From the NCBI GenBank assembly GCA_963989245.1, contig OZ022355.1:24554809-24618808 (forward strand): a stretch of DNA of 64,000 nt, written 5' to 3'. This document shows, one piece after another, positions 63,903-64,000 of the stretch (the first letter of the stretch is position 1; each line of letters opens with the position of its first letter). This DNA is from Nansenia antarctica (lineage: Eukaryota; Chordata; Actinopteri; Argentiniformes; Microstomatidae). The translations under genes were made by a program, and so were the position numbers. The notes under the pieces are model-generated. The model did no database searches and had not been told where the DNA came from. It was given only the letters and a program-made list of their open reading frames with translations.

Positions 63903-64000
63903 CAGTGGTCTTCAACCGGGGGTCCGCGACCCCTAGGGGGTCCGCAGAGGTACTGCAGGGGGTCCGCCAAATTTTTTCCGAATAATTTAAAATTTTCACC
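63903..64000 (+). mobile_element. hAT-Charlie-type DNA transposon, unit 5 (window ends inside)
   Basis: Left terminus CAGTGGTCTTCAACC after ATTTAGTC (63895-63902). Only the first 98 bp are in the window. Confidence 0.9.

Larger units (their letters stand above)
56131..64000 (+). repeat. Tandem array unit 5 (partial, cut by window end)
   Basis: Fifth copy. It runs from the phase mark to about 100 bp inside the hAT element, where the window stops. All elements seen up to this point in units 1-4 are present in the same order. Confidence 0.96.

Noticed and set aside
1..64000. Array as an assembly artefact
   Set aside because: Copies differ in VNTR length, in a 106-bp deletion and at scattered sites in a mosaic way, which simple repeated placement of one sequence would not give. 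Long reads would still be the proper test.

Overview
This is eukaryotic DNA, most likely from a ray-finned fish. Evidence: spliced genes with GT-AG introns, 3' ends of L2-type LINEs with the fish-like tail 'F-K-S-R-L-K-T-H-L-F', a ZBED-like hAT-Charlie transposon, an RNase H-bearing LINE fragment, (AAT)n-tailed retroelement ends and many minisatellites. There is no bacterial gene organisation. Everything here was read by eye, without alignment or database search.

The whole window is one head-to-tail tandem array of a unit of about 14.0 kb. Using the start of the window as the phase mark, the units are 1-14202, 14203-28168, 28169-42203, 42204-56130 and a partial fifth, 56131-64000. Copies look almost identical but are not identical: they carry substitutions, minisatellite copy-number changes and a private 106-bp deletion in unit 3. 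The array runs off both ends of the window.

Each unit carries one plausible protein-coding gene on the + strand. I reconstruct seven exons (gene 2 as example): 11663-11680, 13032-13094, 13436-13714, 15573-15635, 15977-17132, 18188-18518 and 18746-18776, followed by an AATAAA signal. It encodes about 646 residues of highly charged (Glu/Arg/Lys), coiled-coil-type protein that I cannot assign to a named family. Exons 1-4 all begin and end in phase 0. Exons 2+3 are a near copy of exon 4 plus the start of exon 5, so the N-terminal part has grown by in-frame exon duplication. Genes 2-5 are open throughout; gene 1 (5' end outside the window) has an AG-repeat frameshift in exon 5.

The rest of each unit is layered repeats: a pyrimidine-rich microsatellite, a GACA minisatellite, a 48-bp G-rich minisatellite (8, 8, 7, 3 and 8 copies in the five units), LINE fragments, an L2 end split by a 2.35-kb dead hAT element with a perfect 8-bp target duplication, a CpG-rich 21-bp repeat, another L2 end, and an inverted pair of tRNA-like sequences inside intron 1. 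The long intron 3 holds a perfect 40-bp inverted repeat with telomere-like GGGTTAGGG motifs and a MITE-like element whose terminal repeat has been multiplied into a minisatellite.

The transposon insertions and the exon duplications are shared by all units, so they pre-date amplification. The minisatellite changes, the deletion and the point differences came later, and pairs of variant sites fail the four-gamete test, which points to exchange between units.
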